DNA of 61,958 bases. Origin: Paenibacillus monticola. Its GTDB lineage: Bacteria > Bacillota > Bacilli > Paenibacillales > Paenibacillaceae. Of the stretch, positions 7,907-16,009 are shown in pieces. Made by a program: the position numbers and the translations under genes. Position 1 is the first letter of the stretch. Every line of letters begins with the position of its first letter. The stretch covers positions 1 through 61,958 of the forward strand of contig NZ_WJXB01000022.1 in the NCBI RefSeq assembly GCF_009664975.1, in the 5' to 3' direction. The notes under the pieces were generated by a model. That model ran no database searches. It had not been told where the DNA came from and was given only the letters and a program-made list of their open reading frames with translations.

Positions 7907-8677
7907 ATGACAAACATAAACAAAGAGGTATCCGTACCTTTGCTCCCAACAGAGCGGGTGGACGATCTATTAACGCATGACCTGCGGATTATTCAAAGTG
8001 ATGAAGTATTCAGCTTCTCCATGGATGCCGTGTTGCTGGCTCGATTTGCTAATATTCCTCCTCGCGGGAGAGTGCTTGATCTTTGTACGGGAAACGGTGT
8101 TATTCCAATACTTCTGACCACACGTACCAACGCCTCTATAGAAGGTATCGAAATACAGCCCCGGTTGGCGGATATGGCCCGTCGCAGCGTAGCCTTAAAT
8201 GGTCTAGAACAGCGGGTTGTGATTCATGAGGGAGATTTGCGTGAGCTGCACACAGTGGTAGGCTATGGTATGTACGATGCTATAACCGTCAATCCACCCT
8301 ACATGCCGCTTAACGGCAGCGACCTAAAGCTGAATTCGCATCAGGCTATGGCTCGGCATGAGATTGGCTGTACATTGGAGGAGGTCATTCAAGCGTGTGT
8401 CCGTCTCGTTCGTACCGGAGGCAAGGTTAGTATGGTTCATAAGCCGCAGCGTCTGGTCGACATCATCAGTCTAATGCGGCAGAATAGACTAGAACCGAAG
8501 ATTATCCGCTTTGTGCATCCGCGTGCGCATTTAGAAGCGAATATGGTGTTAATCGAAGCTACCCGTGATGGGAAGCCGGAGGTGCGGTTACAACCGCCAT
8601 TGATCGTATATAATGAAGACAATCAATACTGTCCCGAAATCATGGACATCTACTATGGGGTTAAAGAGGGAAAATAA
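7907..8677 (+). CDS. tRNA1(Val) (adenine37-N6)-methyltransferase-like protein (YabB)
   Basis: A 256-residue class I SAM-dependent methyltransferase. The SAM-binding motif VLDLCTGNGVIPILL is at about residues 55-69 and the catalytic NPPY (VNPPYMP) near 128, typical of N6-adenine methyltransferases such as TrmN6. Specificity for tRNA is inferred from the family. AGGAG lies 7 nt before the ATG. The stop overlaps the rsmI start by one base (TAATG). The GIY-YIG gene yazA that sits between these two genes in B. subtilis is missing. Confidence 0.9.
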   Translation: MTNINKEVSVPLLPTERVDDLLTHDLRIIQSDEVFSFSMDAVLLARFANIPPRGRVLDLCTGNGVIPILLTTRTNASIEGIEIQPRLADMARRSVALNGLEQRVVIHEGDLRELHTVVGYGMYDAITVNPPYMPLNGSDLKLNSHQAMARHEIGCTLEEVIQACVRLVRTGGKVSMVHKPQRLVDIISLMRQNRLEPKIIRFVHPRAHLEANMVLIEATRDGKPEVRLQPPLIVYNEDNQYCPEIMDIYYGVKEGK

Positions 8678-9582
8678 TGACTATATCATGCCAAAGCAGT
8701 TTTCAAAACAATATTCATGGATCGAAGCCGGAGGGATGTGGTTCACTTTATTTGGTGGCAACTCCTATAGGCAACTTAGAGGATATGACTTATCGTGCTG
8801 TCCGCACATTGCAGGAATGTGATATTATTGCTGCCGAGGATACAAGACAAACACGGAAGCTGCTGAGTCATTTTGAGATTTCGCCTTCGATGTTGTTCAG
8901 TTATCACGAACATAATAAGGCTGCCAGTGGCCCGGAACTGATACGTTATATAATAGAAGGTAAAAATCTGGCACTCGTCAGCGATGCCGGGTTGCCGGCG
9001 ATTTCTGATCCCGGCGCCGATCTCGTCGCACTTGCCATAAGCCACAGTATTCCGGTGATTCCGATTCCTGGTGCTAACGCAGCACTATCAGCCTTAATCG
9101 CTTCTGGGTTGCCGACTACGACCTTTACTTTTTCCGGTTTTCTGCCCCGGGAGCGAAAAGATATCCGTGCCGTGTTGTCGACACTTGCGCTTGCTCAGGG
9201 GACCCTGCTCTTCTACGAATCGCCGCATCGCGTCATCAAGACACTCACTCATCTGCAGGAGGCTTTTGGTAACCGCAGGGTTGTGTTAGCCCGTGAGCTT
9301 ACGAAACGCTACGAGGAGTTCGTACGCGGAACGATCGAGGAATGCAGTGCCTGGTTAGCAGAACACCCGCCGCTTGGGGAGTATGTGATCGTTGTTGAGG
9401 GTGAGAGTAAAGAGGAGGCTGATTTAGCCGGATCTGCTTGGTGGCGTGCACTTAGCATCGAAGAGCATGTGGCCCACTATGAGGTTTCCGGTCTTGCACG
9501 GAAGGACGCCATGAAAAAAGCCGCGTCCGATCGGGGACTGTCTAAGCGTGATGTGTATAACACACTGCTTAGTAAGGAATGA
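8677..9582 (+). CDS. rsmI: 16S rRNA (cytidine1402-2'-O)-methyltransferase
   Basis: A 301-residue tetrapyrrole-methylase-fold protein. LYLVATPIGNLEDMTYRAV and the AAEDTRQTRKLL, SDAGLPAISDPG and PIPGANA blocks are diagnostic of RsmI, which methylates the ribose of C1402 in the 16S decoding centre. About 24 residues precede the usual N-terminus. The ATG overlaps the preceding stop codon, so translation is likely coupled. The gene ends about 210 nt before the convergent abrB. Confidence 0.96.
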   Translation: MTISCQSSFQNNIHGSKPEGCGSLYLVATPIGNLEDMTYRAVRTLQECDIIAAEDTRQTRKLLSHFEISPSMLFSYHEHNKAASGPELIRYIIEGKNLALVSDAGLPAISDPGADLVALAISHSIPVIPIPGANAALSALIASGLPTTTFTFSGFLPRERKDIRAVLSTLALAQGTLLFYESPHRVIKTLTHLQEAFGNRRVVLARELTKRYEEFVRGTIEECSAWLAEHPPLGEYVIVVEGESKEEADLAGSAWWRALSIEEHVAHYEVSGLARKDAMKKAASDRGLSKRDVYNTLLSKE

Positions 9583-9654
9583 GAAGGGGCAGTTCACCGC
9601 CAAACGTCACATCTATCCCCATACTTGCACATCAGACAAAGATTCCGAGTGTCC

Positions 9655-9732
9655 AGAGGGTGGAGCCCTCCGGGCCTTCCCTGTAGGGAGGATGCGGCAG
9701 AAAAAATACCCCCCGCATACACGGGAGGCCAA
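9655..9732. other. GC-rich nested hairpins between convergent rsmI and abrB
   Basis: Several inverted repeats nest here: GAGGG/CCCTC (9656-9670), TTCCC/GGGAG (9678-9690), GATGCGG/CCGCAT (9691-9718) and an outer GGCC-TCCC/GGGA-GGCC pair (9673-9730). No run of T follows on either strand. It may be a bidirectional terminator-like or structured RNA region; apart from this I see nothing in 9583-9792. Confidence 0.5.
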
Positions 9733-9792
9733 GGAGATATAGATAAGGTTAGAATTAACAATTTAATTAGTTCCTATTATATACTATATATT

Positions 9793-10047
9793 TTAGTTTG
9801 TCACAGGGGTTGGGATGGCAGAAATGCATTCATGACAAACAATTTTCCCCTTGAAGTAAGTTACATTCTCGGCATTACCGCAGAAAATACAAGCAGGCTC
9901 GTATTTTTTTAACATGATCCGCTCACCGTCCACGTAAATTTCGAGCGCATCTTTTTCACCAATACCGAGTGTACGGCGCAATTCAATCGGAATAACAACC
10001 CGTCCAAGTTCGTCTACTTTTCTTACAATTCCTGTTGATTTCATCAT
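9793..10047 (-). CDS. abrB: transition-state regulator AbrB
   Basis: An 84-residue DNA-binding regulator. The SpoVT/AbrB N-terminal domain (STGIVRKVDELGRVVIPIELRRTLGI) is nearly identical to B. subtilis AbrB, which represses post-exponential genes until Spo0A turns it off. The C-terminal half differs: it has two CxxC pairs (CIFC and CHEC, 14 residues apart) that could bind zinc. ATG 10047 is chosen over the in-frame TTG at 10068, because GAGGAG lies between them. It has its own promoter and converges on rsmI. Confidence 0.95.
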   Translation of the reverse strand: MMKSTGIVRKVDELGRVVIPIELRRTLGIGEKDALEIYVDGERIMLKKYEPACIFCGNAENVTYFKGKIVCHECISAIPTPVTN

Positions 10048-10116
10048 TTTAACCGTTTCTCCTCTCAATTATCGAAAGTGTCATTATTCGACATTCTTCA
10101 CTGTTTTATGATATTC

Positions 10117-10145
10117 ATAATACCAACGATTCCCAAATCAGTCAA
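10117..10145 (-). promoter_or_regulatory. sigma-A promoter of abrB
   Basis: Read on the - strand: TTGACT (10145-10140), a 17-bp spacer, TATTAT (10122-10117). The start codon is about 70 nt downstream. Confidence 0.8.
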
Positions 10146-10353
10146 CCTTTTTTCAAGCGAATTTTAAGTTTTTTTTCAAAAACAGCTTTTTTTCGCTTAT
10201 TATAGAGGTGAATCATCTATAAACTACAACAAAGTGAATTTGTCGATTTGTCAGTAGGTAAATTGTCATTTTTCGACAAAATACGACATAATAATATATT
10301 ATAACCTGTAGCTTCTCGGAATGCATAAATATTATAGGAAAGGGGTTGAGCTC

Positions 10354-11637
10354 ATGCAGCAGCCGCTCACAGAAGAGAAGGTTTTTAAGGATCCGGTTCA
10401 TAACTATATTCACGTGCAGGATACAATCATTTGGCGATTAATTAATACAAAGGAATTTCAGCGTTTGCGTCGGATTCGTCAGTTAGGCACTTCCTATCTT
10501 ACCTTTCATGGGGCAGAGCACAGCCGTTTCTCTCATTCACTTGGTGTCTATGAAATTACGCGACGGATCATTTCCCAGTTTGAAAGAAGTGGGTATAAGG
10601 ATTGGATATCCGAGGAAAGATTACTTACATTATGTGCAGCGTTGCTGCATGATTTGGGACATGGTCCGTTCTCTCATTCTATAGAAGAAGCTTTTGAAAT
10701 GAATCATGAGGAATGGACCTGCAGAATCATTTTAGAGGACACAGAAATAACTGATATTCTACGTGATGTAGAGGAGGATTTTCCACGGAAAGTAGCTTCC
10801 GTGATTTCCAAAACATATGAGCATGAGATTGTTGTCAATTTAGTATCCGGTCCACTGGATGCTGATCGCATGGACTATCTTTTGCGTGATGCCTATTATA
10901 CCGGAGTAAATTACGGAACCATTGATATCGACCGAATTCTGAGAATGCTTCGCCCTTACAACGGTAGAGTTGTAGTGAAAGAGTCGGGAATGCATGCAAT
11001 CGAGGATTATCTGATGTCACGTTATCAAATGTATTGGCAGGTATATTTCCACCCGGTCACACGTAGCTCGGAAATTATTTTGCGCCAAATATTCCGCAGG
11101 GCAACGGAGCTATTTCATGTGGAATACCCCTTTCGTTTTATGATTGAACCCTTGCTGGACTTATTCCAGGGTGAAGTCTCAGTAGATCAATATTTACTGC
11201 TCGATGAGGCACTGGTTCAGACGGCTTTTATGCAATGGACACTTGAAAAGGATGAAATCCTAAGCGACCTATGCAGTCGTTTTATTCATCGAAAACTGTA
11301 TAAATATGTGGAAATGGAGAGCCTAAATACAGAGATTATTGACGAGATTCGTCGTAGCTTTGCCGCCGCGGGACTTAACCCAGTCTATGACCTGGAAATT
11401 GATTATCCGACAGACCTCCCGTATGATATTTTCCATCCAGGGGAGGGCTTCGACAGTAAGCAAATCCTGTTGCTTGACCGGCATGATAAACTAAGGGAAA
11501 TCTCAGAAGTATCGGATATTGTCCGCTCGATTAGTGGCATTCACCGCGGAAGATATCATCTCTACTTTCCACAAGAAAAGTTGAAGAAAGTTCTCGCAAA
11601 TTTGCCTTCCTCAATAGCAGAAATATTCGCAAGATAA
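10354..11637 (+). CDS. HD-domain phosphohydrolase (YwfO-like dNTPase family)
   Basis: A 427-residue metal-dependent phosphohydrolase. EEKVFKDPVHNYIHV, INTKEFQRLRRIRQLGTSYLTF and AEHSRFSHSLGVYE match YwfO of B. subtilis. The HD signature LLHDLGHGPFSHS has His99-Asp100, and GPLDADRMDYLLRDAYYTG carries the distal Asp. Related proteins hydrolyse dNTPs; the substrate here is inferred. ATG 10354, 8 nt after GGAAAGGGG, is chosen over ATG 10321. The gene occupies the place of metS between abrB and tatD. A T/A-rich promoter region lies at 10262-10310 (possible TTGTCA and CATAAT). Confidence 0.9.
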   Translation: MQQPLTEEKVFKDPVHNYIHVQDTIIWRLINTKEFQRLRRIRQLGTSYLTFHGAEHSRFSHSLGVYEITRRIISQFERSGYKDWISEERLLTLCAALLHDLGHGPFSHSIEEAFEMNHEEWTCRIILEDTEITDILRDVEEDFPRKVASVISKTYEHEIVVNLVSGPLDADRMDYLLRDAYYTGVNYGTIDIDRILRMLRPYNGRVVVKESGMHAIEDYLMSRYQMYWQVYFHPVTRSSEIILRQIFRRATELFHVEYPFRFMIEPLLDLFQGEVSVDQYLLLDEALVQTAFMQWTLEKDEILSDLCSRFIHRKLYKYVEMESLNTEIIDEIRRSFAAAGLNPVYDLEIDYPTDLPYDIFHPGEGFDSKQILLLDRHDKLREISEVSDIVRSISGIHRGRYHLYFPQEKLKKVLANLPSSIAEIFAR

Positions 11638-11687
11638 TACAAAAATTTATGTAATTCATCATAAATATAAGGCAGGGAGAGAGAATA

Positions 11688-12458
11688 ATGTTTCTATTCG
11701 ACACACATACACATCTGGATGCTCCGCAATTTGACGAAGACCGTGAATTGGTTATTACCCGAGCGTTTGAGGCTGGGGTAAGTAAGATGATCAATATTGG
11801 ATTCAATAGGGAGACAATTCCAACTACGATGAAGCTAGCTGAAGCTTATGATAATATTTATGCAGCCGTCGGTTGGCATCCACAAGATGCCATTGACATG
11901 AAGGATGGGGACCTCGATTGGATCGCTTCTCTATGCAGTCATAAAAAGGTGGTAGCTATCGGGGAAATTGGCTTGGATTATTACTGGGACACTTCGCCAA
12001 AAGATGTGCAGCATGAAGTTTTCCGCAAGCAGATTGGACTAGCCCGAGAGTTGAAAATGCCCATTTGCATCCATGATCGTGATGCTCATGAAGATGTGGT
12101 GCGAATTTTACGTGAGGAAAAGGCAAATGAGGTCGGAGGGGTGATGCATTCATTCTCTGGCAGTTGGGAAACAGCCAAAATGTGTCTGGACTTGGGGTTT
12201 CATTTATCCTTCGGAGGACCCATTACTTTTAAGAACGCCAGAGTCCCCAAAGAGGTGCTCGCACAGACGCCACTTGACCGCTTGTTGATCGAAACGGACT
12301 CCCCCTATTTGACCCCTCACCCCTTCCGAGGTAAGCGTAATGAGAGTGCTCATGTGAAGTTGGTAGCAGAGGCTGCGGCTGAAATAAAAGGGATTAGTTG
12401 GGAGGAAATAGCAGAAATTACGTATGCGAACGCACTGGAACGATTTGGGATTGTCTGA
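11688..12458 (+). CDS. TatD family metal-dependent deoxyribonuclease (YabD)
   Basis: A 256-residue TIM-barrel hydrolase of the amidohydrolase superfamily. DTHTHLD at residues 5-11 gives the first metal ligands; GEIGLDYYWD (Glu93), ICIHDRDAHED, MHSFSGS and ETDSPYLTPHPFRGKRN complete the signature. TatD proteins are Mg-dependent DNases/exonucleases. It lies 50 nt after the HD-domain gene with a GGCAGGGAG ribosome-binding site and is probably in the same transcript. Confidence 0.93.
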   Translation: MFLFDTHTHLDAPQFDEDRELVITRAFEAGVSKMINIGFNRETIPTTMKLAEAYDNIYAAVGWHPQDAIDMKDGDLDWIASLCSHKKVVAIGEIGLDYYWDTSPKDVQHEVFRKQIGLARELKMPICIHDRDAHEDVVRILREEKANEVGGVMHSFSGSWETAKMCLDLGFHLSFGGPITFKNARVPKEVLAQTPLDRLLIETDSPYLTPHPFRGKRNESAHVKLVAEAAAEIKGISWEEIAEITYANALERFGIV

Positions 12459-12654
12459 AAACGGGAGCAAAAACGGTGAAAAATAAAGAATGAACGATAT
12501 ATTAAACTTTTTTAACATAAAAACGGCCGAATATTACAATAATTTAACCATATATTTACGTAAACGTGCTTGAATCGTCCTTTACAACATGCATCAAAAC
12601 AGGATATCATCTTTTCAGTGCAGTGGTCTGTGTTACAGTGACAGCCACTGATTC

Positions 12655-12885
12655 ATGGATCGTCTCGCTGAGTCTCCGTATGGAGAACGGGGGAACCAAT
12701 ATTACTTTGCCGCATGTTCGTACATAGAGTACAGCATAGAAGTGCCGCAGATAATATTTGATTTCTTCACGTGGTCTTTGGGGTGAATTTGAGGGCAACC
12801 GCCGTGAGCGGGTGACCTAAGATAGGGCGTCTCTCTTTCGTCCGAACCCGACAGCTAACCCCGTAAGCGCAATTAAGAGAGGCAA
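12655..12885 (+). ncRNA. cyclic-di-AMP riboswitch (ydaO-yuaA class)
   Basis: The signature CCGAACCCGACAGCTAACC at 12842-12860 followed by CCGTAAGCG is diagnostic of the class. Upstream conserved blocks are also present: TCGCTGAGTC at about 12666, GGGGGAACCAAT at 12688 and GGGGTGAATTTGAGG at about 12779. The limits are estimated. Binding of cyclic-di-AMP in this class turns downstream wall-related genes off, here the G5/3D protein. The rest of the 12459-13168 gap holds its terminator and an AT-rich probable promoter area before 12600. Confidence 0.92.
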
Positions 12886-12923
12886 CCTCGTGCATAAACA
12901 TTCCCGTATTTTCATAAACGGAG

Positions 12924-12967
12924 AAGCCACGAAAGAGTCCTCTGAGACCCTTTTTTAGGCTTTTTTT
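12924..12967 (+). terminator. riboswitch expression-platform terminator
   Basis: A nested stem (AAGCC/GGCTT outside, AAAG and GTC with GAC and CTTT inside) is followed by seven T residues. Its position after the aptamer and 200 nt before the start codon fits ligand-controlled termination. Confidence 0.85.
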
Positions 12968-13168
12968 GTTTTTGAATAAAGTGAATGTAGCCCGCATACT
13001 GTTATATAACAGGTGTGGGGGTAAATGTGCCGAGCAGGCGATCCATGAGCAGGAAACGCTAGTGCAATGCGGGCGTATCCTGTGGCAATCTCAAACTAGT
13101 TTCGTCAGAAAAAATTCAGTCATCTTGTTATGCTTGGACGACGGGGCTATGTAAGGAGGATGGAGAGA

Positions 13169-14329
13169 ATGGGCGTATTCCAACCAGAGGTATCCCATGA
13201 TTCGCAATCATCCAGCAGGTCTTTCGCATTACGGTGGAAGCAGGTAAACCTACGCGTACTTTTACTTGCAGGTGTGATATCAATCGCTATCGCGCTATTA
13301 ATTCTGCTGTACGTACACGGTCAGAGCAGCAAACAAATAGTTTTAGTTATAGACGGGCAAGTACAAACGCTTGAAACGCGTGAATCGCTCCTTAGCGATG
13401 TGCTGGCAAATGAACAAATTTCGCTGCAGCCACATGATGAATTATCCGCAGGCATAAGTGATGAGATAAAAGACGGCGACCGTGTCGTAATTAACCGTGC
13501 GCAAAAGTTTAGCCTTACTGCAGACGGAGCAACAAAAATGCTGTATTCGACCGAAGATACTATTGGTCAGGTGGTCAGCAAAGCGGGCATTTCCCTAGCC
13601 CCAAACGATAAGATTTTCCCTTCGTTAGACACCACAGTTTCTGCTAACATGGAAATTAAGATTGTCCGCATTAATAAACAAACTGTACAGCGGACAACAA
13701 GCCTACCTTTCCGGGTTATCAAGACAGCAGACCCCTCACTTTACAAAGGTACAGTAAGAGTGGCACAGGCAGGCAAACCAGGCGTCATGATTCAGCATAT
13801 CGAGAAGACCTACCAAGATGGGGAACTCGCTTCTATGCGCATGATCGGTAAGGAAGTGCAGACAGTGACCAAAGACAAGATTATTGCCATTGGGACCAAA
13901 GCCATTCCTAAACCTGTAGTAGCTGTTGCCACTACTTCCAAAACGAAGGCCAAGACCTCCTCCAAATCAGTCAAAGTAAGCAGCAACAACGTCACAAGTA
14001 AGGCAGGCGTAGATTTTGAATACAAAAAAGTGATTAAAAACGTCTCGATGACGGCATATTCTGGCGAAGAGCCTGGCATTGGCAATCGCACAGCCTCCGG
14101 AACACGGGTAACGGAAGGTCGGACCATCGCTGTTGACCCAGATGTAATCCCTATCGGCTGGTGGGTCTATATCGAAGGCTTAGGATTCCGTCGTGCAGAA
14201 GATACGGGTGGTGCCATTAAAGGTAACAAGCTTGATATCTATTACGATTCACTAAGCCATGCTCGCAATTTCGGTCGCAAATCAAGAACCGTATACGTAA
14301 TTGGACCCGTGAAACCAGAGCTCAACTAA
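13169..14329 (+). CDS. yabE: G5/3D-domain cell-wall protein (YabE-like, putative lytic hydrolase)
   Basis: A 386-residue protein anchored by one membrane segment (residues about 28-49). Two DUF348 repeats follow, then a G5 domain, a Thr/Lys/Ser-rich linker, and a C-terminal 3D domain (292-381) with the three aspartates in AVDPDVIPIG, EDTGGAIKG and KLDIYYD. 3D domains of this Rpf/MltA type act on peptidoglycan. ATG 13169, 9 nt after AAGGAGG, is chosen over two earlier in-frame starts. Expression is probably controlled by the cyclic-di-AMP riboswitch upstream. Confidence 0.92.
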   Translation: MGVFQPEVSHDSQSSSRSFALRWKQVNLRVLLLAGVISIAIALLILLYVHGQSSKQIVLVIDGQVQTLETRESLLSDVLANEQISLQPHDELSAGISDEIKDGDRVVINRAQKFSLTADGATKMLYSTEDTIGQVVSKAGISLAPNDKIFPSLDTTVSANMEIKIVRINKQTVQRTTSLPFRVIKTADPSLYKGTVRVAQAGKPGVMIQHIEKTYQDGELASMRMIGKEVQTVTKDKIIAIGTKAIPKPVVAVATTSKTKAKTSSKSVKVSSNNVTSKAGVDFEYKKVIKNVSMTAYSGEEPGIGNRTASGTRVTEGRTIAVDPDVIPIGWWVYIEGLGFRRAEDTGGAIKGNKLDIYYDSLSHARNFGRKSRTVYVIGPVKPELN

Positions 14330-14340
14330 CCCGTAACCTT

Positions 14341-14369
14341 TTGCAAAATATCGGTCAATAAGCTATAGT
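14341..14369 (+). promoter_or_regulatory. sigma-A promoter of rnmV
   Basis: TTGCAA (14341-14346), a 17-bp spacer, TATAGT (14364-14369). It predicts a leader of about 130 nt before the rnmV start codon. Confidence 0.7.
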
Positions 14370-14449
14370 GATGATAGCTAATTAGGGAATCGCAAATGAT
14401 TACTAAATGTTCGCAGAGCTACCGCTCATCACTTATACATTCTTTAGCC

Positions 14450-14487
14450 AAAAAGAAGAGGAGCGAATCCTCTTCTTTTTGCGTTTT
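14450..14487 (+). terminator. terminator or attenuator in the rnmV leader
   Basis: A perfect 13-bp stem (AAAAAGAAGAGGA with TCCTCTTCTTTTT, 5-nt loop) followed by GCGTTTTT. It ends 18 nt before the rnmV ATG and just ahead of its ribosome-binding site, so it would cut rnmV transcription unless read through. Confidence 0.8.
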
Positions 14488-14505
14488 TGGGAAGGACGAA
14501 AGAAA

Positions 14506-15057
14506 ATGATCAAGGAGTTAATTGTCGTAGAAGGCAAAAGCGATACTGTAGCTATCAAACGAGCAGTGCAGGCAGATACGATTGAGACCGGTGGATCAGC
14601 TGTAGATCGAACCGTGATTGCTAAAATTACGCTCGCTATGGAGCGCAGGGGCGTTATCATATTAACTGATCCCGATCATGCCGGAGAGCGAATTCGCAAG
14701 ATTGTTTCTACAAAGGTACCTGGCTGCAAGCATGCTTTCATTCCGGAGAAGGATGCAACCCGTAAAGGGGATATTGGGGTAGAGAATGCCTCACCTGAGG
14801 CTATACGCCATGCATTGGAGAATGTTCATACTTCGTTTGAAGGTGCTCCAATCCTTATCGAGATAGCAGATCTTATGGAGGCAGGGATGCTTGTAAACTC
14901 CAATGCTGCTGAGAGACGTATGGCGCTCGGGAATTTACTTGGAATTGGATATTGCAACGGCAAACAGCTGTACAAACGGCTGGCGATGTTCGGAATCACG
15001 CGGGAGGAATTTGCTTGCGCTCTCGCACAAATTGATCTGGGAGGCATTACTTCATGA
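14506..15057 (+). CDS. rnmV: ribonuclease M5
   Basis: A 183-residue Toprim-domain nuclease that trims both sides of 5S rRNA precursors in low-GC Gram-positives. Toprim motifs: VVEGKSD (Glu9, Asp13) and TDPDHAGERI (Asp55, Asp57). ATG 14506 gives the normal N-terminus; the in-frame ATG at 14407 would read through the leader hairpin. The stop overlaps the rsmA start (ATGA). A 5S gene, its substrate, is at 209-325. Confidence 0.95.
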   Translation: MIKELIVVEGKSDTVAIKRAVQADTIETGGSAVDRTVIAKITLAMERRGVIILTDPDHAGERIRKIVSTKVPGCKHAFIPEKDATRKGDIGVENASPEAIRHALENVHTSFEGAPILIEIADLMEAGMLVNSNAAERRMALGNLLGIGYCNGKQLYKRLAMFGITREEFACALAQIDLGGITS

Positions 15058-15938
15058 GTGGCAAAGAGGATATTTCATCGCCAAGACGGACAAAAGAAAT
15101 TATTCAGCGTTACAAGTTTTCGTTCAAAAAAAGTTTGGGACAGAATTTTTTAATTGATCAAAACGTTTTGGACCAAATTGTAGATGCTGCAGAATTAAAT
15201 GAGGGGACAGGGGTACTAGAGATCGGTCCGGGTATTGGCTCTTTGACTGAGCGATTGGCTAGAGTTGCTGGTGCGGTAACCGCTGTGGAGATTGATCGGC
15301 GGTTAGTACCTATCTTACGCGATGTATTATCACCCTATCCAAACGTAAAGGTTCGTATTGACGATGTACTTAAGGTGAATCTGCAGGAGCTGTTTACAGA
15401 GGACTTTGCCTCCGTGGATAAAGTCAGTGTAGTGGCCAATTTGCCTTACTATGTGACAACACCTATCCTCATGAAGCTGCTGGAGGAGAAACTGCCACTT
15501 GACAATATTGTTGTTATGATTCAGAAAGAGGTTGCTGAGCGTATGGCGGCGTCTCCAGGTGGCAAAGAGTACGGCAGTCTGAGCATCGCCGTGCAGTACT
15601 ATAGCGATCCTGAACTAGTCTGCATAGTGCCGCGCACTGCATTTATTCCTGAACCAAATGTTGATTCGGCCGTGATCCGTCTGAAGGTACGGGAACGTCC
15701 ACCGGTGGAGGTAGCGGATGAGAAGCACTTTTTTGAAGTGGTACATGCCTGCTTCACTCAGCGCCGCAAGACGATCGCCAATAATCTAAAGGCCCGTTAC
15801 TTCCCAGAGGAAGGACGCGAGCGTCTGGAGGCCTTGCTGGCTGAAGCAGAGATCGAACCCTCTCGTCGAGGAGAGACTCTGAGTCTTGAAGAGTACGCCA
15901 GACTAAGCACTGTGCTGCTGGCTGCAGGTATAGCGTAA
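15054..15938 (+). CDS. rsmA: 16S rRNA (adenine1518/1519-N6)-dimethyltransferase
   Basis: A 294-residue KsgA/RsmA enzyme that dimethylates two adjacent adenines near the 3' end of 16S rRNA. SLGQNFLID, the SAM motif VLEIGPGIGSLTERL, VEIDRRLV, and the catalytic NLPYYV motif are all present. It overlaps rnmV by 4 nt, so two rRNA maturation enzymes are translationally coupled. Confidence 0.97.
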   Translation: MSGKEDISSPRRTKEIIQRYKFSFKKSLGQNFLIDQNVLDQIVDAAELNEGTGVLEIGPGIGSLTERLARVAGAVTAVEIDRRLVPILRDVLSPYPNVKVRIDDVLKVNLQELFTEDFASVDKVSVVANLPYYVTTPILMKLLEEKLPLDNIVVMIQKEVAERMAASPGGKEYGSLSIAVQYYSDPELVCIVPRTAFIPEPNVDSAVIRLKVRERPPVEVADEKHFFEVVHACFTQRRKTIANNLKARYFPEEGRERLEALLAEAEIEPSRRGETLSLEEYARLSTVLLAAGIA

Positions 15939-15961
15939 GTTAAAAACATGACTTCTTATGA

Positions 15962-15988
15962 ACCAATAGAGACCTTTGCCCATACGAT
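15962..15988 (+). promoter_or_regulatory. possible sigma-K promoter of yabG
   Basis: AC at 15962-15963, a 17-bp spacer, and CATACGAT (15981-15988), which fits the sigma-K -10 pattern CATANNNT. yabG is a sigma-K gene in B. subtilis. The motif is short, so chance is not excluded. Confidence 0.45.
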
Positions 15989-16009
15989 GGGATAGAGGTG
16001 GTGGTTTGA

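Noticed and set aside
9655..9732. T-box riboswitch
   Set aside because: The conserved TGGNACC antiterminator and GNTG/AGTA stem I motifs are not present, and the next forward gene is not a synthetase.
9548..9912. Two forward ORFs after rsmI
   Set aside because: They overlap rsmI and the abrB gene on the other strand, have no ribosome-binding site, and consist of low-plausibility protein sequence from the hairpin region.
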